Assembly (NCBI GenBank): GCA_026874595.1
Contig: CM049306.1
Span: 88,888,642-88,952,641, forward strand
DNA length: 64,000 bases
DNA from: Sipunculus nudus
Lineage: Eukaryota; Annelida; Sipuncula; Golfingiida; Sipunculidae
Direction of reading: 5' to 3'
Under the pieces are notes generated by a model, which saw only the letters and a program-made list of their open reading frames with translations, was not told the origin of the DNA and did no database searches. This document shows positions 12,801-25,068 of the stretch, piece by piece. How positions within the stretch are numbered: position 1 is the first letter of the stretch; every line of letters begins with the position of its first letter. The position numbers and the translations under genes are program-made.

Positions 12801-13497
12801 GGACTTGCTCGGTAATATCCTGGCTGGGTACATATCACAGGCCAAGCAGTCACTAAAGGCTGCGCCAGTAAACACTGCCACTAGCAACAGCAGCACACCA
12901 AGGCAATCTGCAGTGAGTAATGTTACCATGGATATGGGCCCGGACAGCAGTGGCGATGAATCAGGGTTGATGGATTTCTTGGATTCTCCGCTCTCGGATC
13001 CGGTAGCGAGCGGACCCAACACCATGGCTGAACCTGAACCAACCATGCAAGCCAGCCGACCAGCTGACAACATGGCTGGCAGTGGTTCGATGAATTACCC
13101 ACAGCAAGGGGGTGATGACAACTATATGGGCTACAACTACGGAACACAATACCCAATGCCTGGTTATGGGTCTCCAGTCATGCCTGGCATGAACACAGGG
13201 GGTTACAACCCCAACACCCCCCAAACCATGCCCCCTGCCTATGGTGGGAATCTGCCCAGCTATGCCCAAGCAATGGCTGGGGGACATGGCATGCCCCCGA
13301 TGAACCCTTACCCTCACATGTTTCCCTTTTTCCCTCAGTATCCTTACTCTTATCCACAGGGTCCCAACCCACAGGGTATGCAGGGTTGGCCGTACGCCCC
13401 CGCCTTTATGCCCCCGAGTTACCCTCAGATGATGAACCAAGCGGAGGGACAGAACCCTCGTCAGAAACAGAAATCATCAAAAGAACAAAAACAGTAG
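662..13497 (+). CDS. RAD54L2: RAD54L2/ARIP4 orthologue, 3' part (4 exons, 804 residues)
   Basis: This is the C-terminal portion of an ARIP4-type SNF2-family helicase, a nuclear ATP-dependent chromatin and transcription cofactor. Coding exons are 662-849, 2979-3139, 3982-4257 and 11708-13497 (TAG stop). Every intron is GT-AG, and the split codons join in frame (AG|G, G|GT or G|AT, G|GT). I recognise it from blocks conserved with vertebrate ARIP4 outside the helicase core: a 'DRK..KLTKAEKK.AK.SYE' block with 'RPSYTQFYP' in the first exon, 'RPVASVRP' plus 'STPLPM' in the second, and 'TTTDIMIPG' followed by 'GVYIRTKEGKIFAVR' across the second and third. The last exon is long, Ser/Thr/Pro-rich and ends in a Gly/Tyr/Pro/Met-rich segment. 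Upstream exons, including the ATPase motifs, are outside the window, so this is 5'-partial. Family assignment relies on remembered vertebrate sequence; the exon structure is read directly. Confidence 0.88.
850..2978 (+). other. RAD54L2 intron with a terminal-inverted-repeat element
   Basis: A 2.1 kb intron bounded by GT and AG. It contains the inverted-repeat element at 1494-2067; the rest looks like unique AT-rich sequence. Confidence 0.75.
1494..2067. mobile_element. Candidate non-autonomous DNA transposon with 23-bp terminal inverted repeats
   Basis: The ends at 1494-1516 and 2045-2067 are inverted copies matching at 20 of 23 positions, both starting CACTGGGCTG when read inward. The 574-bp interior has no open frame of note and is enriched in TTGCAA-like words. 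No clean target-site duplication is visible, so superfamily assignment is open; the CACTG start is hAT-like at most. Confidence 0.5.
2979..3139 (+). CDS. RAD54L2: RAD54L2 exon (RPVASVRP block)
   Basis: Acceptor gtatttag ends at 2978 and donor GT is at 3140. One base completes the split Arg codon from the previous exon, and one base (G) is left at the end. The peptide carries RPVASVRP, STPLPM and a terminal VQQIQTTT, matching the order seen in vertebrate ARIP4. Confidence 0.85.
3140..3981 (+). other. RAD54L2 intron
   Basis: AT-rich intron of 842 bases with GT-AG ends. No repeat or other feature was recognised in it. Confidence 0.7.
3982..4257 (+). CDS. RAD54L2: RAD54L2 exon (KGVYIRT..GKIFAVR block)
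   Basis: Acceptor tatcttcag ends at 3981 and donor is aag|gtaagg at 4258. It encodes DIMIPG, a Gly/Ala-rich turn, then ENVLVIKTPKGVYIRT and KEGKIFAVR. This is the best-conserved non-helicase block of the family. The second half of the exon is a Pro/Thr/Ala-rich linker. Confidence 0.87.
5194..5222 (+). repeat. Hairpin head of a dispersed repeat
   Basis: AGCTCAGAT pairs perfectly with ATCTGAGCT across an 11-base loop. It is followed by 'ATAGTGATC' and a TTGTCC run. A sister copy with the same arms sits at 19740-19768. Confidence 0.6.
5223..6690 (+). repeat. Diverged ~154-bp tandem array
   Basis: An anchor resembling 'CAGGGAGGTCCTAGGCAAAT' recurs at about 5331, 5484, 5639, 5793, 5947, 6104 and 6269, giving a period of 153-157 that lengthens slightly. 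Further decayed units run to about 6690. Units also share 'GTGACCTATATT' and 'TTTTGAGCACC'. The array directly follows the hairpin at 5194. No coding frame survives across units. Confidence 0.75.
8690..9420 (+). repeat. 136-bp tandem array
   Basis: The anchor ACTTGGC begins at 8769, 8905, 9041 and 9172 (periods 136, 136, 131). Units are built from shorter imperfect modules around TGTACATAATGTAC. The block merges into related short modules up to about 9420. Confidence 0.8.
9500..10690 (+). repeat. 33-bp minisatellite, about 27 tidy copies plus degenerate edges
   Basis: A 33-base unit, approximately CCCAACTATTACACAGCC followed by CATGTCTATAATGTG, repeats from about 9740 to 10640, with looser copies on both sides. 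Because 33 is divisible by three, several frames on both strands stay open and give 11-residue periodic peptides. These are by-products, since the array lies inside a RAD54L2 intron. Variation is mostly single substitutions plus occasional 1-2 base losses. Confidence 0.88.
11708..13497 (+). CDS. RAD54L2: RAD54L2 terminal coding exon, disordered C-terminus
   Basis: Acceptor ttgacag ends at 11707. The exon supplies 595 codons plus TAG at 13495-13497. The protein is Ser/Thr/Pro/Asn-rich and looks intrinsically disordered. Short hydrophobic motifs of the form NILA recur near 12440 (ISNILAMS) and 12813 (LLGNILAGYIS) and might be cofactor-docking helices (inference). Roughly 13030-13440 encodes a Gly/Tyr/Pro/Met-rich, prion-like segment, comparable in composition to the Tyr/Pro/Gly-rich C-terminus of vertebrate ARIP4. 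The acidic tail that I recall from the vertebrate protein is not present. Confidence 0.85.
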
Positions 13498-13556
13498 ATT
13501 CAGCAGAGGTATCATATTTTTTCATCACACTTCACCTTCAGTAACTTGAGATCTCA

Positions 13557-13562
13557 AATAAA
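13557..13562 (+). terminator. Candidate polyadenylation signal AATAAA for RAD54L2
   Basis: An exact AATAAA lies 60 bases downstream of the RAD54L2 stop codon. The 3'UTR may extend further, because more A/T-rich signals follow. Confidence 0.4.
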
Positions 13563-14529
13563 TAACTGTTTAAATTTCAAAATTTTATCTCAATATTTCT
13601 AAAAGTGGTTTACTAGTGTGGCTAAACATTAAGGGATTTATTTTGAGAAACTTACTTATATTAATAATTCTTAAATATATTTACAAGTGTGCTGTCACTC
13701 ATTTGTAAAATGAAACGCAAATGTTGAAGGATACTTATAGAAAAATGTATAAAGATTAGTAATCAGAGTGTAGTGGCTATGATATATCACTTGGCCATAA
13801 TACATTTTTATCTTGCATAAGGACATACTGAATCATTTGTTGATCAAAAATTTGATATACATATTTTGATTTCGCCTACTGTTATTGCAACTTGATATTG
13901 GTGCAAATGATTGTAGCCACAACATCAGCTGTCATCTGACTGCTAGCCATTTTCTTATCATCTGATGTTTCTTGTAACATTATGATAAATTTGCAAGTTT
14001 TCCCCCACAGCTTTGTAAAAATGTGCCACATGGAATTTGATTTTGTTAGCATCAGATTTTAAGGTTTTTCCCCAAAACATGAACCAGAAACAAAGTGGTG
14101 TATCATACTCCTGTTAAAGGCTGTGATAAAATCAGAGTGCAATCAGTTCAGAGATTAAATAATGGGTACTGAGATCATCATATTACATGTGACAATGTAG
14201 ATTGTGGCTGCTGTGGGACATTGTTTGGAGCTTTCATGGGCAGTATATATCAAAAGGCCATGTGGCTTGTGTTTTAATTAAAATCCCTGCAGGTGGTATT
14301 CACAGTAAAACAGTTTGGACAAATATTATTGGCCAACCAGAGTCAATGTAATCTGGTATTTACACATTATATCCTGAATAGATGGAAAGGATGTGCATCA
14401 TGTCCATATTTAAAAGATACTTCTAAAAAAGAGTTGAAATGGAAATTGAAATGGAAGTTTGCTTAAATCTCATGGAAACATTTGTCATAAGGGGTGATGG
14501 TCTAGCTTTAGAGATCTTCAGAATTTCAG

Positions 14530-14621
14530 TTTAATTGGCCTTTGACAGATCTTGTGAAATCCTAGGTATTTATGGTTTAATTGGCCCTTGACAGAACTTA
14601 TGAAATCCAAGTTATTTATGG
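14530..14621 (+). repeat. 46-bp direct duplication
   Basis: Two adjacent copies beginning TTTAATTGGCC at 14530 and 14576 share a 'TGACAGA..TTATTTATGG' layout with a few substitutions. Confidence 0.75.
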
Positions 14622-17074
14622 TACCACATATAGGTTACGTCAGTCAGTCTGTAGTCATCTAGAAACATTATCTTCCAGGTCATGCATATTGAAATAGATT
14701 TATACAGATGAGTTCTATTTCATTAATATTGCCAGTTTTAATATATCATCAAAGTATAAACACAATTAATAAACTTAGCTTTTTGCAGAACTTTCACTTA
14801 TTAACACTGTGGAGCCATGCTAGGTTTAACCAAGGCATAAAGTGAAGAACTGATGCTTTTTTTTTAACTGCAAGATTACTCTGAACGTTTATTCAAGGTT
14901 TAATCAGTCATGAACTGGAAGAATCTAATCAACACACCATTAAGATAGTTAAAGCTGCCCATTCACCTAGCTTTTGAAAAAGAATTTTATTTTATGGCTC
15001 TCTCTGTGTTTATATTAATGATCTAAGGAAATTTTGGTTGTGAAAAATTCTTATAAGGCCTTCGTGAAGGATGTGTGAACTTGTTTATCAACAACAGGTT
15101 TGTAAACACAGCAATGATGACAAACAGGAAAAACGTGTACCTAAGATGGTAGGTTGCATTTATGCTGAGGTACTTGTTGCAAAACATCATTTGCAAAGCT
15201 CTCAGGCTGGCTTATCTGACTTGCTGAAAGATGCCCTTGTTAGATTTGTTTTGATTAATTTGGCGGGTCTCACATATTATGAACACATTGATATAAACAA
15301 AACAAACAGCCTGTGTGCGGTGATATACACTTTTTCTGGCCTATTATTATGAAAGCTCCAAGGGATTACCTTTAGTTTATAAAGGTCATATAGGTGATTG
15401 GACCCTTTTCTGTTTAGATAACGCCATTTAAACACCCATTATACAAGATCCATAACGAGAATTATAAAATTAATTATACATTTCACAGCAGGAGTGATTG
15501 CCTGTCATATGTCACCCAAGGGGTGAAGATGTCATAAGTCAGAGTTTAATGTCTCTAGTTCAGTCCCCACCAATGCCTCCCAAGGCACCAATGATAAATG
15601 TTGGTAGAACCAGAGACATGATTTCATTACTGCAAGTATGGCTTTTAGATTTTCTAGTAGGAAACTGAAACCTGAATTGTAGTTCTTGTCATACAGTTAT
15701 GACAATTTTCATATATTTGACAGCTTCACCTACTGGCCATATACCGGTCCTTTAAAAAAAACATATATATTCACAAAAAATTTTCAGATAATCAGCAGTC
15801 TAATGCATGACTGTTCAAGCCTATTTTGATAGTAGATTTAAGGTGGAAGGGTGGCTAGATGTCAGCTGGACTGACAAAGATTGTATGTTAGATATCTGTC
15901 AGATGGACATGCTAGGTCAGTAGTTATTATATTTGCCACTGAAATATGTTAAATAAAACATAATATCGTGCCTTTATAGTGTACTAATGAGTCTGAATTG
16001 TTTATATAACTTTCTGGCTACTGGCAGAACTAGACGGTGTAGCAAGAGTATGGGCTTACCAACAGGGCCAGTCTATGTCTGCAGACAGGACCTGAATATT
16101 ACATATGTAGTTGAGGGGTAGTTCTGGCTATAGGGAAACAAACTTTATTACCTCTATAGGCTTTAAGGGGAATTGATAAACACCAATTGAATCATTTTTG
16201 TCATAATATATATTCACTGAAAATAATATTAGTAACAAGATTAAAGATATTGACTTATTTGGAAAAGCATTTGAATCTGTTTCAGGGTATAAGGTAGGGT
16301 TGACCATTTGAAGGAAGATAAGATTGTTCCTTAATTTATTATGGATGTTATTTGACAAATCTTATTCTTTCCTTGGTACCTGCTTTTCAGGACTTTCCCA
16401 GAGGGGAAATTGACCACTTGCTGTTTTATTTATAAATAGCTTGATATTACAGAAATTCATTCATGAAATCAGTCATGTATTGACAGAGGATGTATTTGAT
16501 TGTGCAATTTTCACATTTTTTTTCTGAGAAAACTATTCATCAGTTGAGTTGTGTCTAGGGTTTCTAAGACAGATGAGTGCAAGACAGTATAAGCAATAAG
16601 CTAATTTATATATAACCGTTGTTCTGTAGAATTTTTATTTAAATCACAGAGTGATATGGGTGTCATCTCTATTTGATAATTTTATAAGGATTTAGAAGTA
16701 AGTTTGTTTGGTCTGGCCCGTTCGATAATATACATTTCCTACTGGTTTGAATCTTAGCATAAAACCGTTGCATATTTTAACTTTTCAATTTTGCATTGAT
16801 GCAGCCATGATCACTCTAATCTCGGCACTTTGATAAATTTATTAAATATATTCCAATTCACATATATATTTTTTAAACTAAAGAGCATCAGCATGACTCA
16901 AACGAACACCAGCAAACAGTTAACATACTCATGTACATATATACCTGTAAATACCATAATTCCCTTGGTCTGAAAACACAGGTGATAAATGAAATGCAGC
17001 TAAATCATATTTGGCTGAGCTTTGTGGGCCAAGAGTCACTTATAACCATACGCGTTCAGTATTGTGGATTGAAT

Positions 17075-17094
17075 GGGGGGGGGGGGGGGGGGGG
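17075..17094 (+). repeat. Poly-G tract (20)
   Basis: Twenty consecutive G residues. Potentially difficult to sequence, and length-variable. Confidence 0.9.
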
Positions 17095-17178
17095 AGGCAA
17101 GTTTATAACATGGGCATCGTGTATTCACAAGTTTGCTAATACTGCCTTTACTGCTGAAGATATACAGTACACAACACA

Positions 17179-17183
<5 letters not shown>

Positions 17184-17235
<52 letters not shown>

Positions 17236-17248
17236 CATACATACATAC
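17184..17248 (+). repeat. (AT)n followed by (ACAT)n microsatellite
   Basis: An uninterrupted AT dinucleotide run to about 17230, then four to five ACAT units. The short AT-derived open frames here (Ile/Tyr runs) are artefacts. Confidence 0.9.
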
Positions 17249-18904
17249 AGTAACAAGCTTAGTAGGGTCAGAATTACAAGTTTTCTTTATCTTGTAATGT
17301 TGAATTTGTGTGATGTATGAGTGATACTTGTATTGTCTAGAAGTAAAGTAAAAAGTTATTATTTATATGGAAATCTATATTTTCCTTGTAGTTTTCTAAT
17401 ATTTAAGTGTCTTATTATACAAAGTTTACTTAGAAAAGAGTATGTCATGGGGTTAGGAACTAGTCAGTTTACGTTGTTATGCGTCGTTAAAAAATAATTG
17501 CACACAAAGCATTCCATAGAATAATGATTTACCCAGATAATTAGGCAGGAAACCCAAAGTTTGCACCACTTAAGTGCCAAGCCCTTGAGATAGATTTAAA
17601 CGGCTGTTCTGTGACTGTTAAGGGTCTCATTACATGGTAGGGGCCTAGCTACAAGTGATGTTCTGTTTGAGTAGCATCCCTTGCAAAACCACTTCCTTAA
17701 AAATAAGTCCAAAAGCTGTTTTATAATAATCAAATACAAAATTGTAAAGCTTGTACATTGAACCTCTGATGGTATATGTTCATGATATTTGTTTCTTTTG
17801 CTGATGATATTTTAATATTTTTTAAAAATTACTATTTAAAAAAAGGTGCTGTTTTAAGCACTCGACAAGATCGTTATGTTGTTGGTAATAACCTGAATGA
17901 CAATATCTAATTTTTTTTATTTCTTTCCTCGTTTTCTCTTGTTTTAAAACAAAATTGTAAATTATTAAACAAATTTCATAATTTCAATTTTATCATGCAT
18001 TTACCATAAGAAAATTAAATCTTAATCGTGCCTAATATGAATTAAAACTGAATTATCGATTGTATTTATAAATTTTGGGATTTGCGAGGGATGTTATACT
18101 TTAAATCTTGTTTGGTGATGCACAGATCTAGCGAACCGTGGCTCTGTCCTGTGTTGACTTTTCAGTAAACCTTGGGCATGTACCAGGATAACTTTGTGTA
18201 CAACTACGTATCAGTATCAATTCACGCATATTTAATTTAAACCGAGTGAAGCTCGTCCTCAGAAACACGTGTATATACACACACGACATATAGTTTTATT
18301 TTATCGTTTAGAGTTTGTAATATAATGTGCGTGCTTGTATATTTGATGTCTTTATCCTGTAGACAGATCGTAGATTCGCGGTTATTTATCCATTTCACAT
18401 ACATGTACTCTACTGCACCAAAATAAAGACGTCTCATGTGAAATGACCTATTTTGTTCTCTTGATAACCCTTTTGTACGACCATGCGCATTGAACGATCG
18501 TCTGTTGTGTTTGGACTAGCAGTATGCTTGACCATTCACCAAGAAGATTTATTTATGACCCCCGTCAGCAACGTTCCGGCCAGACCCGGAGTTGTACCTG
18601 CATTTATATAAACTCCTTGGTTTGACTGCTTATACCGGGTACGTATACATTAGCGGATGCAGAGAGGACACACCTTGAGCTGTATAACTTCTCCCATTTT
18701 TTTCGTAAATATTTTACGTTTGTCAAATTTCTTTTATATTCCTGAGGAATTATAGGTGATTAAGTTAATCACAGTTTATAACTTTCTAATTCATAAATTG
18801 TGGATATTAACAGCTGTCTGAACTAACCCTCCCCAATATACCTGTATCATTAAATTTAATAAAAAAATAGCTATAGATTTTATTTATAAGCATGTGAAAA
18901 TTGA

Positions 18905-18906
18905 TA

Positions 18907-18938
<32 letters not shown>
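18905..18938 (+). repeat. (TA)n microsatellite
   Basis: A simple dinucleotide run in intergenic sequence. Confidence 0.85.
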
Positions 18939-18942
<4 letters not shown>

Positions 18943-19290
18943 ACAAAAAAAAATCAATGTACAATTTAAGAACTTAGTTTTCATAATACCAATTAACCGC
19001 AAACCCAGTATTAGCGCCCCCCCCCCTGTAATTGAATTCCTTGATCAGCGACAGGTATATATGTGAGAGCGGAACCAGATGTAGTATAAATACTGGGATG
19101 GATTTAGAGAATTTCCTGATTTAAAAATCAGGAAAAATAATAACATATTACGTTTAATAACGAAAACCAGCACCGGATTTTGCGCTTCGCATTGTAATTT
19201 TCTTATTCTCCTGAATGCGAGATTATATATAGTCATCTGGCATAAACGGCACACTTATTTGCCGAGCAAGGGTTTGGAGCAACAACCCTA

Positions 19291-19310
19291 CCCCCCCCCC
19301 CCCCCCCCCC
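19291..19310 (+). repeat. Poly-C tract (20)
   Basis: Twenty C residues between ACAACCCTA and GGCCCCTTTC. Confidence 0.85.
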
Positions 19311-19739
19311 GGCCCCTTTCAGCGATTCTGCATCTGCCCCCGCAAACAGATAACTGCGTTGTGGAGCCTGGTGGTGTAATGGTTTGGACGCTTGATTTTG
19401 CAATAGGTCTTTTCGCTTCCCCTTCTGGCTGTAAAGAGCGTTAAAACCCAGGGCCAAGGGCTTTACCCAAAGGTATTATCATAAGTGACGTTTAAATTTC
19501 TTTAAATTTTAAATATAAATATATAATTCAGGTGTTCTTAGCATCTTGTGTTAACCTGGCAGGACACTGACTATATTATTCTAGTGTAGTCAATTCATTA
19601 CTTTTTTTTGTACAAATTCATATTTCGAAATTTTAACCGTATAATATAAAAATATAAAGTTATAGAGATATAAAGAGTATTTGTGTGCTTTTGCGATTGT
19701 AGTCATATCATCAAAATGAAAAGTATAAGCAGCATAGTT

Positions 19740-19768
19740 AGCTCAGCTGACTATAAGTCATCTGAGCT
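19740..19768 (+). repeat. Hairpin head of a dispersed repeat (second copy)
   Basis: AGCTCAG pairs with CTGAGCT, and the inner TGACT pairs with AGTCA after one mismatch, closing on a 3-base loop. It is followed by 'ATAGTCATGG' and a GTCCGTCC microsatellite at about 19780-19850. It shares arms and layout with 5194-5222. Confidence 0.65.
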
Positions 19769-19779
19769 ATAGTCATGGT

Positions 19780-22760
19780 CCATTGTCCGTCGTCCGTCCG
19801 TCTGTCTGTCCGTCCGTCCGTCCGTCTGGATGTCCGTCCGTAAGACTGGCACGTTTCGACACCGTTGGACCTACGAATCTGAATTTCGGCATACAGTTAG
19901 ATGTCCCCATAATCTGCTACCATGCCAAAAATTGGGTCAATAGGACTTCGTTCCTTTGAGATATTAAGGAAAAACCTTAATTTTTATTAGAAATCTATTT
20001 TCACACTTCAGGACTGCCTAATATCAAAACCACTCATCTGGTTTTCTTCATATTTACCATAAATATTCCTCTATATAGTTCCTATGTACATGCAAGATAT
20101 TAAGTCAGTATTATATAATTTTAAAAAGTTATGGGCCCAAACATAATGGACTTTGTAAAAAAATCAGGAAGATATTTGGTCACTTAAGACCAAAAGTGTT
20201 AAAGGTAGGGACTTTTTTTTCAGTAATACAACTTTAATTAATAAAAATTTAATTGTATACCAAAAATTAGATCAAAATTTGTTAAATTTGTTTAAATATT
20301 GACAAAAATATAAAATTGGTACCTTAAATTTTGCCCAACTTTGGCCATGGCACGTTTTTTTCCTGTAAGTACTGTGGGTTTAATTTTCACACCATGTATA
20401 CATAAGGATTTAATCTGTAAAAATCTGAAATTTGAAAATAAAAGCTGCAAAATTAGGCTAGTTATTGAATTTTTTGGGGGCTCTTATTGTATTCCCTTAC
20501 ATTGTCAGGCAGTCCACTTTGATGACTGTAGGTCATTCAGTGCACATCTCTATGCTCCCCAGGCTGTTGACATAATTTTAGATGTCCCCAAAATCTCCTA
20601 CCATACCGAAAATTGGGTCATTAGGACTTTGTTCCTTCGAGATATTAAGGAAAAAACTCTGTTTTTACATAAAAAAAGCCATTGTTACACTTTAAGGCTG
20701 CCTAATATCAAAACCACTGATCTGTTTTTTATGGTATTTAGTAATCACATTCTTTTATACATTTTCTATGAACATACCAAAAATTAGGTCAGTATTGGGT
20801 ATTATTTTGAAGTTATGGGCCAAAACATAATGCAATTTTTAAAAAAATCAGGAAATATATTTACTCACCTAACATGAGAATTGCTGAACCTAGAGACTTT
20901 TTTTCAGGAATATAACTTGATTTAATCAAGATTCAATTGTTTACCCAAAATTAGATCTGAATTTTGCAAATTTTTCAAGTTATTAGCATAAATAAAAAAT
21001 CAATACCTTAAATTTTGTCCAACTTTGGCACTGTTGATTTAATTTTCCCAGCATATATGCATAAGGATTTAATCTTTTAAAATCTGAACATTCAAAAGAA
21101 ATTGATTGGAATGAATAGCTTTTATTCATGTTTTCATACAACATGTCAAGTGTTGTTTACATCTAGCCCACCTAGTAGTACAGCCTTCACTTGCATTATG
21201 TAACCCACCCCAGGCAGCTTACCTTGGCCCAGCTTGGCCACTACTAGCAGGCTTCCCCTTTGCCCTGCACTTATCCCCCCAGCTGGTGCATAAACTAGAT
21301 GAATGTTATAATTTTTCTGTATTTTATTTTATTCTTGGACATGCTACATTTTAGATTTTGTATTGTACCACCAGGGTTACAATGATTAAAGTGTACATTT
21401 AATTGTGTCCACAAAGTGGTGTATTGCTGTGAAAGTGTGGATGTTCATGAGATAAGTAATTCCTTACTTCAGAAGAGTAAAAACTTCACCAGGTGTGAAA
21501 TTGACTATTAATTCCAGTAATTAATTAAAACTGGGATTGTAATTAGCACAATGATATTGTTTGTCCCTCATTCAACCAACAGTGTGTATACTTTATTTGA
21601 AAAGATGTTTTATTTTATCAAATTTACTTTTATTTTATTTTGGTGAATAAAATTAAGCATGTCCTGAAAACTCCAATGTGCAAAACTTTTTAATAGTGAT
21701 TCAAGGAATATTCTTGTAGATGCCATGTTGTGGCATTATTTTCTTTTAAAATCAGTTTAAACATTTATGATTTAAAAATAATAAAATATATGTGTATGCA
21801 TAATATGACCCAATGTTTTTACTATGTATATATAATGATTGCAACTTTTGCAACAATTCTAATATTTTAACTTTTATTTTCAGGTTTTTTAATTAAAAAT
21901 TTATAAACCTGTAAATAAAAAAAATGATTCAGATAAAAACTTAATGGAAAAAGTGGATCTGCTTAAAAAAATAGGATTATATTTAAACTTAAATGCATTA
22001 TTCTCTTGAAAGTGAAATAAAGGTATTAGTCCATTCTGTCCACTTGCCTGTCCAACTATAAATTTTCGTATGCAACACAGTATCTCAAAACTTTTACTGT
22101 TTTTCTTCATGACAGTCTTGTCAGAGTATTAGTTTGCAATCATATATTTAGAACTTTACTATAACCAAGTAGGAGGGCCCCTTTCCTCTTAGCTTTTCAT
22201 ATTCTTATATAAATGAAAAACATTACAATAGAATATTTCTACATCCACCTTCGTGCTGCCCTCACTTTTCCCTTCTCCGATCCCCATCCCAAAGTCAGCC
22301 TCAGTAAGCAAGAACAAGATGAATCAGATATATTCATACTTTAATATTTTGTATAACTATTCGTCCATAGGTACCTATGTACATGCCAGAAATTATGTCA
22401 ATATTGTGTAATATGTAGACATAGTGGGCATCACAATAATGTACCTTGTCAAGACTAAAGAGATATTGTATCATACAGTCACATATTCATAAATCACTTC
22501 ATCAGCATAGTTAATCATAACATCATATCTGTCAAATTGAACGCTTTCAGGCTACCATACACTTTAGATCCTTCAACAAATAGCCTTATCATCATTCTAC
22601 TACTGCTTATTACTGCTGTCATTGCATTCATATTTGCTCAAATATATCACAATTTTCAACCCCTCCTAAATAAATAAAAAATAAACCACTTTATTTGACT
22701 CTATTAATCCATCAGAAATTTGAAAATAAAAGCTTAAAAATTAAGCTAGTTATTGATTTT
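19780..22760 (+). repeat. Composite long-period repeat (~681 bp) with scattered fragments
   Basis: GATGTCCCCA..ATCT begins at 19900 and again at 20581. Both are followed by 'AAAATTGGGTCA.TAGGACTT' and 'GAGATATTAAGGAAAAA', giving a 681-base period. A third, broken match occurs around 22370-22430 ('TATGTACATGCCAGAAATTA') and 22718-22760 ('TTTGAAAATAAAAGCT'). The 148-codon open frame at 20341-20787 lies inside this repeat and is not a credible gene. Confidence 0.6.
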
Positions 22761-22916
22761 TTTTCTGTAGTCACTTGCTTTGATTACAGATGCAGGGTCC
22801 CACTCCAGGTCACTGGAAATCAGCTATGCCAGGGTTTCTGATTTGTTACAGTCACTGGGGGAGATCCCCTGCTGTGACAGGTGGACAGTTATTCTCATAT
22901 CACCACCCCAATCACC

Positions 22917-22928
22917 CCCCCCCCCCCC
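22917..22928 (+). repeat. C-rich homopolymer tract
   Basis: A run of about a dozen C residues in otherwise AT-rich intergenic DNA. Confidence 0.7.
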
Positions 22929-25068
22929 GCAAACCCAACCCACCAAGTGTTATGCAGTAATTGTTATTGTTTTCACTGTATCTCCTAAATTGTAATGCTG
23001 TTTCCACTCCGATATGCAAAAACTTTCCTTGAAAAAAATAATTCAAGGTGTAATCCAGAAGATGCAATGTTGTGTAATGTAGCATTTTTAAAGAAATCAA
23101 TTTTCTTTTAAATTATTTTAACAAATATAAATGAACCCATCAGTATGCTTAAATTATTATAAAATATGAAGCACATTATGGAGAAATAAAGACACAATTA
23201 AAAATTGTGAAATCTAAATCAAGTATTATTTTTAGATATTTATTGTTTTGCAGATTTAAAAGATATATTTTTGTGGTAAAAAATAAATAAACATTTGTAT
23301 GCATGATGTGGTGTTATCTGACAAGATTGACATTTATGATGATGCAATTGAGAATTATGAAACAACTTTTATATTCAGATATATATGTTAAATTGGAAAT
23401 GTATAGAAATATAAACTTAAATTAGAAAATAATTGATGTGATAAAAAAATCAGGATTTAATACAAACATTTGTTCATTATTTTCCTGCTTCAGCAGAATT
23501 TGAGATCAGGCTTTGTTTGCCCTGTTTTATGTTGTTAATTACCTATATTTCAACTGTAATCATTTCATAAAAAAAATACATATATATTAAATAATATATA
23601 TTATACAAAAAATAGATTCAATTGAACAAATGTGTAAACTACTGAAATGTCAACAGTTAATCGAAAAACCAACTAATGATCATGGTAATAGTACAGATCA
23701 TTTGTTCACAAACTGCTCACATGCTTTAGTTTCAACATTAGGAAACACATGGTCAGGTCACAAAATATTTTTTGCAACAATTTCTTGCTCATCAATACAA
23801 ACCAATCATATAAACCAACCATGGCCTTTATTACCTCTTCCTCTTACACTTTATCTCCATTAGATATTATTTTAGATTTTTACCTTCAAGGTTAACGTCA
23901 GCTGAGCACAGTGACCCATAGGTCCCTTGTTTTTGTATACAGATCCATTTAAATTGTCCACTGAGCTTGGCTTGTGTTTTGACAAATTTTACATTTTTTT
24001 TTTATATCATTGCTGTAATAACGGGTGTTTTTGTATTGAACGTGGTAAAATAAGCTTAGCATAAATGGGTCCATAAGTAATATCTGTCAAGTTGCATTTC
24101 TTTATAAACACCTCGAAGGTTAAACATTCTGAAATATACAAAAAGTCTGTATAAGTCATGTTGTTTTGGGAGATCTTCGAGGTCTATGATTAATACATCA
24201 GTAGTTTCAGTCGTGGCCTACAGATGGCAGGACAGGTTCTTATGGGCAATTCAAAATATTGTTATCAACCTGGGACCTTGCGCAGTTTTTAATCCGCAGC
24301 TCGCGGGGGCCCGGGACCCTGTTTAGAGTATGTGTGGATTGGGCGAGTTACGTTCTAGAACTTGGCAATACGGGGCGGGTTGCAGATTGATTAGTTAATT
24401 CTGCAGCTTATTATAATGTTAAGGGTCATTGACATTGATATTTATTCAAAAGTTTTCAAGTGGAGTACAAACAGCACCATGAGAAGATACATATTGGAAG
24501 ATACGAATTTACCCTGCAGTGTCAACAGTGACGGATATATAGTCCATATAAACACCATGCAAATGTTACCTTCCGAGGTATTTAGAGTCAATTAGTTATA
24601 CTACCGAACGCTACCACTGAGGCCATGGTGCGTGCCTTGATTAGTTATAACAACTATTTGTACAATAAATGTAAAATATATAAGGCTTAAATTAGTTATA
24701 CAATTTTCATAGACTAAGTGTCCTATTACCTCATAGGTGCAGTATTGGGGTTTCTTATTCCAATCAACCGCTTCTTTAGCTCAAATGACTGTTGCTTAAT
24801 GGTGATGCTTTTACTTTTGGGTAAGTAGTGAATACTCATTTCCCAGAGTTTGATCTTTTAACAGTTTTTTATAGTTGCATAATATTTTAACATTTAATTT
24901 ATTTTATTTTTAATGGAAGATGCTGATTACGGACTCAACACTCTCGAGCGTGAAAATGACGGGCGGGTGTGGGATGAAAGGAAAGTTTAAAACTTTTTTT
25001 AGTTCACTTCTTTGACTCACACAGGGCCTTGGTTTAAACGGTCACCATGCAGTAGGCGGAGCAAATTA

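Larger units (their letters stand above)
13498..19739. other. Intergenic region downstream of RAD54L2
   Basis: AT-rich sequence with the RAD54L2 3'UTR at its left end. It holds a short direct duplication at 14530-14621 and microsatellites near 17075-17248 and 18905-18938. Open frames are short, lack splice partners and have no family resemblance. No gene was recognised. Confidence 0.5.

Noticed and set aside
15071-15352. 93-codon plus-strand frame
   Set aside because: No family resemblance and no splice partners.
19360-19440. tRNA-like start (GTGGTGTAATGG) that fits a polymerase III A box
   Set aside because: No B box or cloverleaf follows. It may be chance or a decayed tRNA-derived SINE head.
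20341-20787. 148-codon plus-strand frame
   Set aside because: Lies inside the 681-bp composite repeat, has no recognisable domain and is not preserved in the sister unit.
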